Below are positions 33,059 through 42,496 of a stretch of DNA of 64,000 nt, one piece after another. The position numbers and the translations under genes are program-made. The notes beneath the pieces were generated by a model, which saw only the letters and a program-made list of their open reading frames with translations, made no database searches and was not told where the DNA came from. Positions within the stretch are counted from its first letter, which is position 1, and every line of letters starts with the position of its first letter. Source of the stretch: Flavobacterium filum DSM 17961 (GTDB lineage: Bacteria > Bacteroidota > Bacteroidia > Flavobacteriales > Flavobacteriaceae); the NCBI RefSeq assembly GCF_000425465.1, contig NZ_AUDM01000015.1:18415-82414 (forward strand), written 5' to 3'.

Positions 33059-34072
33059 TTAAATAATGTTAACTTCTGCCTCAATCGAAATACCGAATTG
33101 CTCAAAAACAGTTTGTTGAATGTTTTTTGAAAGGGCATAAATTTCCGCTCCGGTTGCCTTTCCATAATTAACCAAAACTAAGGCTTGAAATTGATGGATT
33201 CCGGCATCACCAAACCGTTTTCCTTTGAATCCGGCTTGTTCAATTAACCAACCTGCAGGCACTTTTACTTCCGTTTCAGAAACGGTATAGCTTGGCATTT
33301 CGGGAAATTTCACTTTAATTTTATCATAATCCGCTTTGAGAATTACCGGATTTTTGAAGAAACTTCCGCTATTGCCCAGTTCTTTTGGGTCGGGAAGTTT
33401 GCTTTTTCTAATTGCAATAACCGCATCACTAACATCTTTTATGGTAGGTTGTAGTATTCCGTTTTTCGCTAATTCAGTATCAATCGCACCGTAAGAAGTA
33501 TTCAGTTGGTGATTTCTTTTGGTCAGTTTAAAAACAACTGATAAGATAATAAATTCATCTTTAACTTCATTTTTAAAGATGCTTTCGCGGTAGCCAAACT
33601 GACATTTTTCTTTGGTAAATATAAGGTTTTCAGTTGTTTCGATATGCATGGCTTCGCATAGCACAAAACTATCTTTCATTTCAACACCATACGCACCAAT
33701 ATTTTGAATAGGAGTGGTACCCACATTTCCGGGAATGAGCGAAAGATTTTCTAAACCACCAAAACCTTGATCGATTGTCCAAAGCACAAATTCATGCCAA
33801 TTTTCACCTGCTTGTGCTTCTACCCACACAAAATCATCATTTTCATCAATAATTTTTTTTCCTTTTAAATCAATGTGAATGACCAAAGCATCAATATCTT
33901 TCGTTAAAAGCATGTTACTTCCACCACCCAAAATAAATTTTTTTAAGGAAGGAAATTGAATTAACACTTCTTTTAATTCTGCTTGATTGTGCACGGAAAC
34001 GAATTCTTTTGCTTTCGCTTCAATACCAAAAGTGTTGTAGTTTTTTAATGAAAAATCGGTTAAAATTTGCAT
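33059..34072 (-). CDS. murB: UDP-N-acetylenolpyruvoylglucosamine reductase MurB
   Basis: About 337 residues from ATG 34072 (five extra codons upstream overlap the neighbouring gene). An FAD- and NADPH-dependent enzyme making UDP-MurNAc for peptidoglycan. FAD-domain marks: FILGGGSNMLLTKDIDALVI near 50, GLENLSLIPGNVGTTPIQNIGAYGVE near 115; catalytic region YRESIFKN (Arg/Glu), GNSGSFFKNPV near 244 with the catalytic Ser, and a C-terminal Glu near ISIEAEVNI. This is the E. coli-like type I, longer form. It sits 7 nt after the DUF2461 gene. Confidence 0.97.
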   Translation of the reverse strand: MQILTDFSLKNYNTFGIEAKAKEFVSVHNQAELKEVLIQFPSLKKFILGGGSNMLLTKDIDALVIHIDLKGKKIIDENDDFVWVEAQAGENWHEFVLWTIDQGFGGLENLSLIPGNVGTTPIQNIGAYGVEMKDSFVLCEAMHIETTENLIFTKEKCQFGYRESIFKNEVKDEFIILSVVFKLTKRNHQLNTSYGAIDTELAKNGILQPTIKDVSDAVIAIRKSKLPDPKELGNSGSFFKNPVILKADYDKIKVKFPEMPSYTVSETEVKVPAGWLIEQAGFKGKRFGDAGIHQFQALVLVNYGKATGAEIYALSKNIQQTVFEQFGISIEAEVNII

Positions 34073-34079
34073 GATTCTG

Positions 34080-34754
34080 TTATTCAACTGTTTCTAATGC
34101 TCGGTTCAAAAATTCGTTCAAGGGTTTTAATAAAAGTAATTTATCTGCTATTTTTTTAGTAAAATCAGCATCAAAAAAGTCAGTGTCTTTGATAGCAAAA
34201 GTAGCGGTGTAACTTTTTAATTTTAAATGTTCAATTGCCGGGTGATTTGTCTCAAAATCTTTTGGAGCTTTTTTCAACACATTTTGTTCTTCGCGGTCAA
34301 GTGCTTGAAAAGTATTTTTGAACGTTTTATCATTTAAAATTTCGTCTAAGTCTTCGTAAAAAAAAGCAATTTCTTTTCTTATTTTTTTTACATCTTCCGG
34401 TTCCGGACAATATAATCCGCCGGCTATGAAGCTTTTACCTTTTTCGTAATGAACATAATATCCGGGAGCATTTTTATGGTTTTTTCGAGTGGAAAACCAA
34501 ATGCCTAAATTGGTTTTATAAGGCGATTTATCTTTCGCAAAACGAATGTCGCGATTGATGCGGAAAGTACAATTTTTAACTTCTAAATCATGCAACATCG
34601 GTTCACCTTTTTTCATTTCCTCCAACAATGCCGCAATCAATGAATGGTATTCTTTTTTGAATAGTTCATATTGCTTTTTATGGTCGTGAAACCATTCTTT
34701 GTTATTGTTGTTTTTCAACTCTTCTAAAAACTGAAATGCGTCTTTTAAAGCCAT
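34080..34754 (-). CDS. DUF2461 family protein
   Basis: About 224 residues from the ATG at 34754; the eight codons upstream are unconserved-looking. Recognisable family marks are FLEELKNNNNKEWFHDHKKQYE near the N-terminus, CTFRINRDIRFAKDKSPYKTNLGIWFS near 70, and GYYVHYEKGKSFIAGGLYCPEPEDVKKIRKEI. These match the TIGR02453/DUF2461 family. The reaction is unknown. It shares an operon with murB 7 nt downstream, but this pairing does not define its role. Confidence 0.88.
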   Translation of the reverse strand: MALKDAFQFLEELKNNNNKEWFHDHKKQYELFKKEYHSLIAALLEEMKKGEPMLHDLEVKNCTFRINRDIRFAKDKSPYKTNLGIWFSTRKNHKNAPGYYVHYEKGKSFIAGGLYCPEPEDVKKIRKEIAFFYEDLDEILNDKTFKNTFQALDREEQNVLKKAPKDFETNHPAIEHLKLKSYTATFAIKDTDFFDADFTKKIADKLLLLKPLNEFLNRALETVE

Positions 34755-34846
34755 ATTTATTTTATTTGATGAAGGCACACAAAGGTAAAAGAACCATTTT
34801 AATTTGAGTGGAAATCGACATTAATTTTTAGTGGAAACTGAAAAGT

Positions 34847-35929
34847 TTAGGATAACGTAAACAGCGAATATTTTTGTTTTGTTTTTTTTACAATTAATTC
34901 AGTGCGTTCCTCATGAGTATCAGAAATGAATAATTGACCAAATTCATCTTGATTGACCATTTCTACAATTTTAGCCACACGGGTTTCGTCTAGTTTGTCA
35001 AAAATATCATCTAATAATAGAATAGGTTTTTGTCCGCTTTGTTTTTTTAAAAAATCAAATTGAGCCAGTTTTAAGGCGATTAAAAATGATTTTTGTTGCC
35101 CTTGTGAACCAAATTTTTTGATGGGATATCCTTTGATTTCAAACGCTAAATCATCTTTGTGAATGCCCATTGTAGTGTATTGAACTATTTTGTCTTTTTG
35201 AATGGATTCGTCCAATAATTGATGTAAATCCTTATCAAAAAGGTGGCTTTCATACCGCAAAGAAACTTCTTCAACTGAATTTGTTATGGATTGATGATGT
35301 TTGTTAAAAATGGGTAAGAATAATTCAATAAATGCTTTTCGGGTTTCAAAAATAGAATGCCCCAATTGATGCAATTGTTCATTATAAATGGAAAGTGTTT
35401 CTCCATCAAAAGTATGATTAAGAGCAAAATACTTCAGTAATGCATTTCGTTGTTGCAGAATTTTTTGGTAGTGAATCAATTGATTTAAATAGGTTGGATT
35501 CAATTGTGAAATAACGGAATCCATGAATTTTCTTCGGGTTTCACTTCCTTCAATAATTAAATCCGTATCATAAGGAGAAATAATCACTAACGGAATTAAT
35601 CCTAAATGTTCAGAAAATTTTTCATATACTTTTCCATTGCGTTTTAAGGTTTTTTTGAACCCTTTTTTTAGGCTACACACAATTTGTTCTGTTCGATCGT
35701 TTTTATCAAAATCGCCTTCAATTACAAAAAAATCTTCTCCATGTTTGATGTTTTGTACGGCCAATGGATTAAAGTAGCTTTTTCCGTTTGCCAAATGATA
35801 AATGGCGTCCAAAACATTGGTTTTCCCAACACCATTTTTCCCCACAAAACAATTGATTTTACTCTCAAAATTGAATTCAATTTCGGAGAAGTTTTTATAA
35901 TTGAGTAAAGAAATTCGTTTTAAATACAA
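34847..35929 (-). CDS. recF: DNA repair and replication protein RecF
   Basis: 360 residues, normal. An SMC-like ATPase that loads RecA at gapped DNA with RecOR. Walker [20 protein letters not shown] near 29, the D- and signature-type motif [20 protein letters not shown] near 266, and Walker [19 protein letters not shown] near 297. An arm coiled coil lies in between. It is not next to dnaA/dnaN here, which is usual in Bacteroidetes. It is divergent from the YfgM-like gene. Confidence 0.97.
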   Translation of the reverse strand: MYLKRISLLNYKNFSEIEFNFESKINCFVGKNGVGKTNVLDAIYHLANGKSYFNPLAVQNIKHGEDFFVIEGDFDKNDRTEQIVCSLKKGFKKTLKRNGKVYEKFSEHLGLIPLVIISPYDTDLIIEGSETRRKFMDSVISQLNPTYLNQLIHYQKILQQRNALLKYFALNHTFDGETLSIYNEQLHQLGHSIFETRKAFIELFLPIFNKHHQSITNSVEEVSLRYESHLFDKDLHQLLDESIQKDKIVQYTTMGIHKDDLAFEIKGYPIKKFGSQGQQKSFLIALKLAQFDFLKKQSGQKPILLLDDIFDKLDETRVAKIVEMVNQDEFGQLFISDTHEERTELIVKKTKQKYSLFTLS

Positions 35930-36098
35930 GGTAAAAGAACAATTTTTCGGATTAAATTTTGAACAGCAAAAATAATCGGATTTTAAGTAATAACTACACT
36001 ATTATGGAAAGACTTTTAAATAATTTAAAAATATCTCGAAAATTACTTTTAAATAGGAATAAAAATTTTATTTTTGCCGCTCATTAAATTTAGAATAA

Positions 36099-36881
36099 AT
36101 GGCAACTTATAACAAAAGAGGATTCAAAGCACCTAAACCTAAAGAAGTTGAAGATATTGATAATGATGTAGAAGTTGATATCGATGCAAAAGACAGTACA
36201 ACCGCTGAAGTTTTTAACACCTTAGACGAAAGTGCATCAAGAGCAGAAGAGTGGGTTGTTCGCAATCAAAAATATATTTTTGGAATTGTTGGTGCAATTG
36301 CTTTGGTTACGATTGGATATTTGGCATATCAAAAATTTATTGTTGAACCAAAAGAATTGGAAGCGGCAGATGAAATGTTTTTAGCTCAACAAAATTTCCA
36401 AAAAGCGTTAGATGCTACTACCGGACAAGATAGTTTGTTTAATGTAGCCTTGAATGGTGCGGATGGAAAATATGGTTTTGTTAAAATTGCTGCTGAATAT
36501 TCAGGAACTGATGCAGGAAATTTAGCGAATTATTATGCCGGAATGGCTTATTTAAATACTGGAAAAAATACTGAAGCTATCTCTTACTTAGATAAATTTT
36601 CCTCTGAAGATATGATTTTAAGTGCTTTAGCCAAAGGTGCGGTTGGAGATGCATTCGCTCAAAAAAATCAATTAAAAGAAGCGTTAGAATATTATAAAAA
36701 AGCGGCAGAAATGAATCCAAATGATTTAACTACTCCTCGCTTTTTATTGAAAGCCGGTCAAACTGCTTTTAGTTTAGGTCAAAAAGCAGATGCTTTAAAA
36801 TATTTTACAGAAATTAAAGAAAAATACGAAGCTACACCAGAAGCTAGAAATATTGACGGATTAATCGGAATGGCTCAATAA
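36099..36881 (+). CDS. YfgM-like membrane-anchored TPR protein
   Basis: 260 residues. A 70-residue acidic cytosolic N-terminus (GFKAPKPKEVEDIDNDVEVD) precedes one membrane helix at about 68-86 (IFGIVGAIALVTIGYLAYQ), then a TPR solenoid (ANYYAGMAYLNTGKNTEAISYLDKF, LKEALEYYKKAAEMNPNDL, GQKADALKYFTEIKEKY). The layout matches YfgM/DUF2133-type proteins, which are periplasmic chaperone partners of the Sec system in E. coli. It is 2 nt upstream of ribH, a constant pairing in Flavobacteriia. A -7-like TATTTTTG lies at 36069-36076, 23 bp before the ATG. Confidence 0.88.
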   Translation: MATYNKRGFKAPKPKEVEDIDNDVEVDIDAKDSTTAEVFNTLDESASRAEEWVVRNQKYIFGIVGAIALVTIGYLAYQKFIVEPKELEAADEMFLAQQNFQKALDATTGQDSLFNVALNGADGKYGFVKIAAEYSGTDAGNLANYYAGMAYLNTGKNTEAISYLDKFSSEDMILSALAKGAVGDAFAQKNQLKEALEYYKKAAEMNPNDLTTPRFLLKAGQTAFSLGQKADALKYFTEIKEKYEATPEARNIDGLIGMAQ

Positions 36882-36883
36882 AT

Positions 36884-37363
36884 ATGGCAACCGAAAATAA
36901 AAATTTATCGCATTACGATAAAAATTCACTCCCAAACGTTAGTCAACTTTCGTTTGGGATTGTTGTTTCTGAATGGAATGAAACGATAACTGAAGGACTT
37001 TTTAAAGGTGCTTTGGATACTTTATTAGATTGTAATGTAAAGCCTGAAAATGTAATTCGATGGAATGTTCCCGGTAGTTTCGAATTAATTTATGGTTGTA
37101 AAAAAATGATGGAAAAGCATCCACATTTAGCCGGAATTATTGCTATTGGAAGCGTCATTCAAGGGGAAACCAAACATTTTGATTTTGTGTGTGAAGGTGT
37201 TACACAAGGCATCAAAGACTTGAATCTTTTAGGGAAAATGCCCGTTATCTTTTGTGTGTTAACGGATAATAACATGCAACAATCGCTTGATAGAAGTGGA
37301 GGAAAGCACGGTAATAAAGGAGTAGAAGCAGCAGTTGCAGCAATCAAAATGACTGCTTTGTAA
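36884..37363 (+). CDS. ribH: 6,7-dimethyl-8-ribityllumazine synthase
   Basis: 159 residues. It joins ribitylamino-uracil with 3,4-dihydroxy-2-butanone 4-phosphate to form lumazine, the next-to-last step of riboflavin synthesis. Motifs: FGIVVSEWNETITEGLF near 25 (Trp substrate stacking), VPGSFELIYGCKKM near 63, AIGSVIQGETKHFDFVCEGV near 88 (catalytic His), and LTDNNMQQSLDRSGGKHGNKG near 126 (phosphate Arg). No FMN riboswitch is visible upstream, where it is joined to the YfgM-like gene. Terminator at 37385. Confidence 0.97.
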   Translation: MATENKNLSHYDKNSLPNVSQLSFGIVVSEWNETITEGLFKGALDTLLDCNVKPENVIRWNVPGSFELIYGCKKMMEKHPHLAGIIAIGSVIQGETKHFDFVCEGVTQGIKDLNLLGKMPVIFCVLTDNNMQQSLDRSGGKHGNKGVEAAVAAIKMTAL

Positions 37364-37384
37364 AAATGTTATATTTACAATTCA

Positions 37385-37413
37385 AAGCCAAAGTCGAATG
37401 ATTTTGGCTTTTT
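37385..37413 (+). terminator. Terminator of ribH
   Basis: AAGCCAAA (37385-37392) pairs with TTTTGGCTT (37402-37410) then a run of T. Confidence 0.75.
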
Positions 37414-37555
37414 TTCTTGTAAATCTCATTAATTAATGCTTTTACACCTGTCAGGTATAAGAACAACCTTTATATAAAAACTAACAAAACTTTCACACGG
37501 TTATATTTTCTAGTCTTTTCAGAATTGCTTAACTTTGAATGTTAATATTGAAAAC

Positions 37556-37849
37556 ATGTTAAAGCGATCATTATTTAAATTACCTAGAAACAAAAGTTTT
37601 AATTACACTCCCCGCTACTATGAAGGAAAGGAGCAAGGTAATCTATATGATTTTGATTCTGTTTTTTATAAAAATAGAGATTCAGTAAATTATAACGATT
37701 ATCGCTCTCATTGGTCTGATGCACGTAATGAAAGCCGTCACAGAGGGAATAGAGAGATTAATTTTAGGTTAATTGCCATCGTTTTAGTGTTAGTATTATT
37801 GTTTTTAATCGTTATCGATTTCGATATATCCATCTTTAGACAACGATAA
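37556..37849 (+). CDS. Small membrane-anchored protein upstream of mutL
   Basis: 97 residues from ATG 37556. The TTG at 37535 is rejected because it lies inside a -7 box (TAACTTTG 37530-37537). Basic, tyrosine-rich N-terminal 65 residues (LPRNKSFNYTPRYYEGKEQG) with DARNESRHRGNREINFR, then one C-terminal membrane helix (LIAIVLVLVLLFLIVIDF), so it is tail-anchored with the body in the cytosol. It overlaps mutL by 1 nt (TAATG). I recall the same small gene before mutL across Flavobacteriia; its role is unknown. Confidence 0.82.
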   Translation: MLKRSLFKLPRNKSFNYTPRYYEGKEQGNLYDFDSVFYKNRDSVNYNDYRSHWSDARNESRHRGNREINFRLIAIVLVLVLLFLIVIDFDISIFRQR

Positions 37850-39699
37850 TGTCGAGTATCATTCAATTACTTCCCGATCATGTAGCCAATCAAATTGCTG
37901 CCGGTGAGGTCGTTCAGCGGCCAGCTTCGGTGGTAAAAGAATTATTGGAAAATGCTGTAGATGCCAAAGCAACCAACATCAAATTAATAGTAAAAGATGC
38001 TGGAAGGTCGCTCGTTCAAGTGATTGATAACGGTCAAGGAATGAATGTGACCGATTCCAGAATGTGTTTTGAGCGTCATGCTACTTCCAAAATTCGTCAT
38101 GCCGAAGATTTGTTTTCACTCTACACCAAAGGATTTCGTGGTGAAGCATTGGCTTCTATTGCAGCAATTGCTCATGTTGAGCTAAAAACGAAACAAGAAA
38201 ATGATGAATTAGGTACACATATCATCATTGAAGGGAGTAAATTTATTTCGCAAGATCCTGCCGTTTTACCAAAAGGAACCTCTTTTGCTGTCAAAAATTT
38301 ATTTTTTAATATTCCGGCCCGCCGTAATTTTTTAAAATCGGAAACGGTTGAACATCGTCATATTATTGATGAATTTCAACGGGTAGCGTTGGCACATCCT
38401 GCCATTCATTTTACGTTTATTCATAATGGAAGTGAGTTGTTTAATCTTCCATCTTCTAATTTACGTCAGCGAATTGTAAACCTGTTTGCCGGTAAAACAA
38501 ATGAAAAATTGGTGCCGATTTCCGAAGAAACCGAAATTGTGAAAGTGCAAGGTTTTATTGCAAAACCTGAATTTTCAAAGAAAAGCAGAACTGAACAATT
38601 CTTTTTTGTGAATGATCGATTCATTAAAAGCGGTTATTTACATCATGCCGTGATGGCTGCTTACGAAGGCTTGTTAAAAGACGGAATGCAACCTGCTTAC
38701 TTTATATATTTAGAGGTGCCACCGAATACCATCGATATCAATATTCATCCCACAAAAACAGAAATTAAATTTGATGATGAACATTCGCTTTATGCGATTT
38801 TGCGTTCAACCGTAAAACATAGTTTAGGTCAGTTTAATGTTGCTCCGGTGTTGGATTTTGAACGGGATCCAAATTTAGACACACCGTATCATTATCAAGA
38901 GAAAGAGGCTTCTGTTCCATTGATTCAGATAGATGCCAATTTTAATCCGTTTGCTGATGATAAACCTTCAAAATCATATTCTGGTTCGAGCTACAGAGAA
39001 AAAAGAGCAGATGCTCCCGCCTGGGAAAGTTTGTATGTGGGTTTAAAAAATGATGTACAAGAGATTGATGTGCATTCGTTTGAACAAGTGGCGGTATCCA
39101 GTTCATTGTTTAATGATGTTGATTTGGAAGAATCTCAAAACAGAACGTACCAAATTCATAAAAAATATATTGTAAGCTCCATTAAATCCGGAATGATGGT
39201 GATTGACCAACAACGGGCTCATCAACGGATTTTATATGAACAGTATTTAAAAAATATGACTGTTCATCAAGCTTCCAGTCAACAGTTGCTTTTTCCATTG
39301 GAATTGTTTTTTTCTGTGCATGAGATTCAATTGTTGAACGAATTGAAACCATCTTTAGTTACTACCGGATTTGTTTTTGATTCGATTGAAAATGATAAAG
39401 TAATCATTTCAGGTATTCCTGTTCACGTTACGGAAAGTGAAGTTTCTATTGTGTTGGAAGAACTGATGAATGATTTACAAAGTGATACTCCGGAAAATAG
39501 TTTTAGTTTAAACGATAGCATTGCCAAATCAATGGCCAAAAGTTTAGCAGTTCGAACAGGAACCTATTTAACCGAAAAAGAACAGGAAAACATTGTCAAC
39601 AGTTTATTTGCCTGTAAAGAACCAGATGTTTCTCCATTTCATAAACCCACATTCATCACCATTAGCGTGGATGATTTAGATAAAAAATTTGCTATATGA
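37849..39699 (+). CDS. mutL: DNA mismatch repair protein MutL
   Basis: 616 residues. N-terminal GHKL ATPase with DHVANQIAAGEVVQRPASVV, ENAVDAKAT (catalytic Glu), DNGQGM, TKGFRGEALASIAA and the transducer domain to ~335 (FVNDRFIKSG). A charged linker follows, then a C-terminal dimerisation domain. The endonuclease motif of MutH-less bacteria, DQHAx2Ex4E, here reads DQQRAHQRILYE (near 451), with His and the first Glu replaced by Gln; the downstream CPHGRP motif is SPFHKP (near 595). So the nicking site may be absent or different. It overlaps the small upstream gene by 1 nt and the rhomboid by 4 nt. Confidence 0.97.
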   Translation: MSSIIQLLPDHVANQIAAGEVVQRPASVVKELLENAVDAKATNIKLIVKDAGRSLVQVIDNGQGMNVTDSRMCFERHATSKIRHAEDLFSLYTKGFRGEALASIAAIAHVELKTKQENDELGTHIIIEGSKFISQDPAVLPKGTSFAVKNLFFNIPARRNFLKSETVEHRHIIDEFQRVALAHPAIHFTFIHNGSELFNLPSSNLRQRIVNLFAGKTNEKLVPISEETEIVKVQGFIAKPEFSKKSRTEQFFFVNDRFIKSGYLHHAVMAAYEGLLKDGMQPAYFIYLEVPPNTIDINIHPTKTEIKFDDEHSLYAILRSTVKHSLGQFNVAPVLDFERDPNLDTPYHYQEKEASVPLIQIDANFNPFADDKPSKSYSGSSYREKRADAPAWESLYVGLKNDVQEIDVHSFEQVAVSSSLFNDVDLEESQNRTYQIHKKYIVSSIKSGMMVIDQQRAHQRILYEQYLKNMTVHQASSQQLLFPLELFFSVHEIQLLNELKPSLVTTGFVFDSIENDKVIISGIPVHVTESEVSIVLEELMNDLQSDTPENSFSLNDSIAKSMAKSLAVRTGTYLTEKEQENIVNSLFACKEPDVSPFHKPTFITISVDDLDKKFAI

Positions 39700-40508
39700 T
39701 GCGAATGACTGAAACCGTTAAGCAATTGGTAATCATCAATGTAATCTTTTATATTGGTTCTAATACCATTGCACCTGCTGCCTACGATTATCTGGCTTTA
39801 CACTATCCATTGAGTGAAGGTTTTAGATGGTGGCAACCTATCACGCACATGTTTATGCATGCCAAAATGCCCAATTTGATGCATATTTTCTTTAATATGT
39901 TTGGTTTAATCATGTTTGGTTCAGCTTTAGAGCATTTTTGGGGATGGAAAAAATTCTTGTTTTTCTATATTTCTTGTGGTTTAGGAGCTTCTTTGTTGCA
40001 CATGGGAATGACTTATTATGAAATTCATTCTTTGATGGCAAAAGTTTCAGATTTAAATTTAACTACATCTGAAATTGATTATTTGTTAAAGGCAAATCAT
40101 TTTCAACATTTTGATACTAATAATAAAATTATACCCGGGCAGTTGAATGATATTCTTGAAAAAGTGAATGCAAATCAAGATCAGTATAATATAATTGCCA
40201 AAGCTGCGATGGAGTTTCAAACTACTGCAGTTGGTGCTTCCGGAGCATTGTATGGAATATTAGTTGCATTTGCCTTTATGTTTCCTAATGCCGAATTGAT
40301 GTTGTTGTTTTTACCGATACCAATCAAAGCAAAATATTTTGTTCCTGTTTTGGTTTTGGGCGATTTGTTTATGGGACTTCAAGGGGGTTCTATATTTGGT
40401 GGTGGAGGAGGAATAGCTCATTTTGCTCACGTTGGAGGAGCAGTTACCGGATTTTTGATGATGTGGTTTTGGAAGAAAAATCAGTTTAATGATAGGAGAT
40501 GGGATTAG
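39696..40508 (+). CDS. Rhomboid family intramembrane serine protease (long form)
   Basis: 270 residues, six or more helices. Active-site serine in VGASGALYGILVAF near 180, catalytic His in FAHVGGAVTGF near 250, and HIFFNMFGLIMFG near 65 with the conserved His and Asn. A ~70-residue loop (MAKVSDLNLTTSEIDYLLKANHF ... NQDQYNIIAKA) between helices 3 and 4 is characteristic of the Bacteroidetes form. It overlaps mutL by 4 nt (ATGA) and is followed by a second rhomboid, so both are co-transcribed. Substrates are unknown. Confidence 0.93.
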   Translation: MMRMTETVKQLVIINVIFYIGSNTIAPAAYDYLALHYPLSEGFRWWQPITHMFMHAKMPNLMHIFFNMFGLIMFGSALEHFWGWKKFLFFYISCGLGASLLHMGMTYYEIHSLMAKVSDLNLTTSEIDYLLKANHFQHFDTNNKIIPGQLNDILEKVNANQDQYNIIAKAAMEFQTTAVGASGALYGILVAFAFMFPNAELMLLFLPIPIKAKYFVPVLVLGDLFMGLQGGSIFGGGGGIAHFAHVGGAVTGFLMMWFWKKNQFNDRRWD

Positions 40509-40557
40509 GAATAGGTAATAGGTAAAAGGTAAATGGTAAAAGGTAATTGGAAAAAAG
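40509..40557 (+). repeat. Degenerate GGTAA(A/T)-type tandem tract
   Basis: About 45 bases of repeated GGTAATA/GGTAAAA/GGTAAAT/GGTAATT units between the two rhomboid genes, nearly free of C. It includes the only plausible ribosome-binding purines for the second gene. Confidence 0.7.
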
Positions 40558-41433
40558 ATGAGTATTTTAAATGAAATAAAGCAACAGTACCGTATGGGTG
40601 GCGTAACAGAAAAGTTAATCTACCTTAATGTATTTTTATTTGCGATTCCGTGGGTGCTAACCGGAATATTATTTCTTTTTGGAATCAAATTTAATTTTAC
40701 GCAGTTTATCAGTTTATCTTCAACTCCGGCTGATTTACTTTGGAAACCATGGTCGGTTTTGAGTTATGCTTTCTTCCATGCGGATATTTTTCATATTCTC
40801 TTTAATTTAATCATTTTCAATTTTGCCGGGCGTTTGTTTTTGACCTTTTTTACTCAAAAACAATTGTTGAGTTTGTATCTGATGGGAGCCATTTTTTCGG
40901 GATTAATATTTGTTATCAGTTACTTAATTTTTCCTGCCTTAATTAATCAAAATGCAACATTAATTGGTGCTTCAGGTGCTATAATGGCTGTTCTTTTTGC
41001 TACCACAACTTATGCTCCGTATATGCAAATTCGTTTGTTGCTGATAGGAACGGTTAAACTTTGGCATATCGCTTTGTTTTATTTAGTTATTGATTTAATT
41101 AGCCTTTCTTTTAGTAATGTGGGTGGACATATCGCACATCTTGGTGGTGCTTTGTTTGGGTATTTGTATAGTAGTCAGCTTAAAAAAGGAACAGATATTA
41201 CTAAATCATTTACTTCATTTGTAGATGGTTTGGTTAATTTATTTAAGGGAAGAAAATCGACTCCTTTCAAGAAGGTACATAAGAATTCAACCTATTCAAA
41301 ACCAAAACCTGTTGCAAAAGATAAAACACAACAGCAGATTGATGATATATTAGACAAAATCAGTAAGTCAGGTTATGAAAGTTTAACCAAAGAAGAAAAG
41401 GAATTTTTGTTTAAAGCCGGAAATAATAATTAG
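40558..41433 (+). CDS. Rhomboid family intramembrane serine protease (C-terminal tail form)
   Basis: 291 residues, six helices and a ~90-residue cytosolic tail. HILFNLIIFNFAGRLFL near 80 gives the His and Asn, IGASGAIMAVLFAT near 142 the Ser, HIAHLGGALFGYLY near 184 the His. The tail has a lysine-rich linker and QQQIDDILDKISKSGYESLTKEEKEFLFKAG, a small helical module (DUF6576-like) seen at the end of many Bacteroidetes rhomboids. It follows a short repeat tract and is 9 nt before the EEP-family gene; one operon with mutL is likely. Confidence 0.93.
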   Translation: MSILNEIKQQYRMGGVTEKLIYLNVFLFAIPWVLTGILFLFGIKFNFTQFISLSSTPADLLWKPWSVLSYAFFHADIFHILFNLIIFNFAGRLFLTFFTQKQLLSLYLMGAIFSGLIFVISYLIFPALINQNATLIGASGAIMAVLFATTTYAPYMQIRLLLIGTVKLWHIALFYLVIDLISLSFSNVGGHIAHLGGALFGYLYSSQLKKGTDITKSFTSFVDGLVNLFKGRKSTPFKKVHKNSTYSKPKPVAKDKTQQQIDDILDKISKSGYESLTKEEKEFLFKAGNNN

Positions 41434-41442
41434 TTTCGTTGT

Positions 41443-42495
41443 ATGAATAAGTTAGGCTGGTTTAATAAAGGAATATTTTATATCAATATTGTACTCACGA
41501 TATTGACCTTTATGGCTTATATACTTCCTTTTTTGGCTCCCAAACTGTTTCCGTTATTATCTGTTTTTACGCTTTTTTTGCCATTAATGCTTATTTTGAA
41601 TTTGTTATTTTTTGGTTATTGGTTACTTCAATTCAAACGCCAAATGTTGCTTTCCGGCGTAGTTTTATTATTAGGCATTACGTTTGTATCAAAATTTTAT
41701 AAATTTTCGGAAACAAACTTACCCAAAGAAGAAAACGATTTTGTGGTGATGAGTTATAATGTCCGTTTGTTTAATTTGTATGATTGGATTAAACGAGAGG
41801 ATGTAAGCGAACAAATTTCCGGTTTTATTAAAGAACAAACGCCTGATATTTTGTGTATTCAAGAATTTTCAAAGCGAAATGAAGTTGATTTTAGAATATA
41901 TAAACATAAGTATATTTTTATTGAAGGTAAGAATACAAAATTGGGACAAGCTATTTTTTCTAAATATCCAATTGTAAATGAAGGTGTAATTCCGTTTCCA
42001 AATTCTACTAATAATGCCGTTTATGCAGATATAAAAAGAGGAAAAGATACGATTCGGGTGTACAGTATTCATCTACAATCTATTAAAATTACGCCGGACG
42101 TACACGAAATTGATGAGAACATTCAAGGTGTTTCTCAACATCAATCTAAACGCATCTTTAGACGTATGAGTAGTTCGTTTAAGCTTCAACAACAACAAGC
42201 CGAAATCATCAAAAAGCACAAATCAGATTGTAATTACCCTATTATTGTTTGTGGGGATATGAATAACAGCCCTTTTTCGTTTGTGTACAGAAGTATCAAA
42301 GGTGATTTAAACGATACTTTTGAAGAAGCCGGAAAAGGTTTTGGTACCACGTATAATTTTAAATATTATCCTGCTCGAATCGATTATATTTTTGCGGACA
42401 AACAGTTTAAAGTAAAACAATTTCAATCTTTTCCGAATTTTAAAAATTCAGACCACTTTCCGATAGTATCAAGGTTAGCTTTTGATAAAGAATAA
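41443..42495 (+). CDS. Endonuclease/exonuclease/phosphatase family protein, membrane-anchored
   Basis: 350 residues. Two or three N-terminal membrane helices (residues 12-80), then the EEP catalytic domain: MSYNVRLFNLY near 102, CIQEFSK near 140 (metal Glu), VYSIHLQS near 208, CGDMNNSPFSFVYRS near 269 (Asp/Asn), ARIDYIFADK near 309 and SDHFPIVSRL near 338 (catalytic Asp-His). The catalytic domain would lie outside the cytosol. Likely a phosphodiesterase or nuclease; substrate unknown. It ends the mutL-rhomboid operon, facing the convergent wbqC-like gene with 1 nt between. Confidence 0.9.
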   Translation: MNKLGWFNKGIFYINIVLTILTFMAYILPFLAPKLFPLLSVFTLFLPLMLILNLLFFGYWLLQFKRQMLLSGVVLLLGITFVSKFYKFSETNLPKEENDFVVMSYNVRLFNLYDWIKREDVSEQISGFIKEQTPDILCIQEFSKRNEVDFRIYKHKYIFIEGKNTKLGQAIFSKYPIVNEGVIPFPNSTNNAVYADIKRGKDTIRVYSIHLQSIKITPDVHEIDENIQGVSQHQSKRIFRRMSSSFKLQQQQAEIIKKHKSDCNYPIIVCGDMNNSPFSFVYRSIKGDLNDTFEEAGKGFGTTYNFKYYPARIDYIFADKQFKVKQFQSFPNFKNSDHFPIVSRLAFDKE

Positions 42496-42496
42496 T

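Noticed and set aside
36700..36900. FMN riboswitch before ribH
   Set aside because: The gene is 2 nt behind an upstream coding region, and no conserved RFN core is seen.
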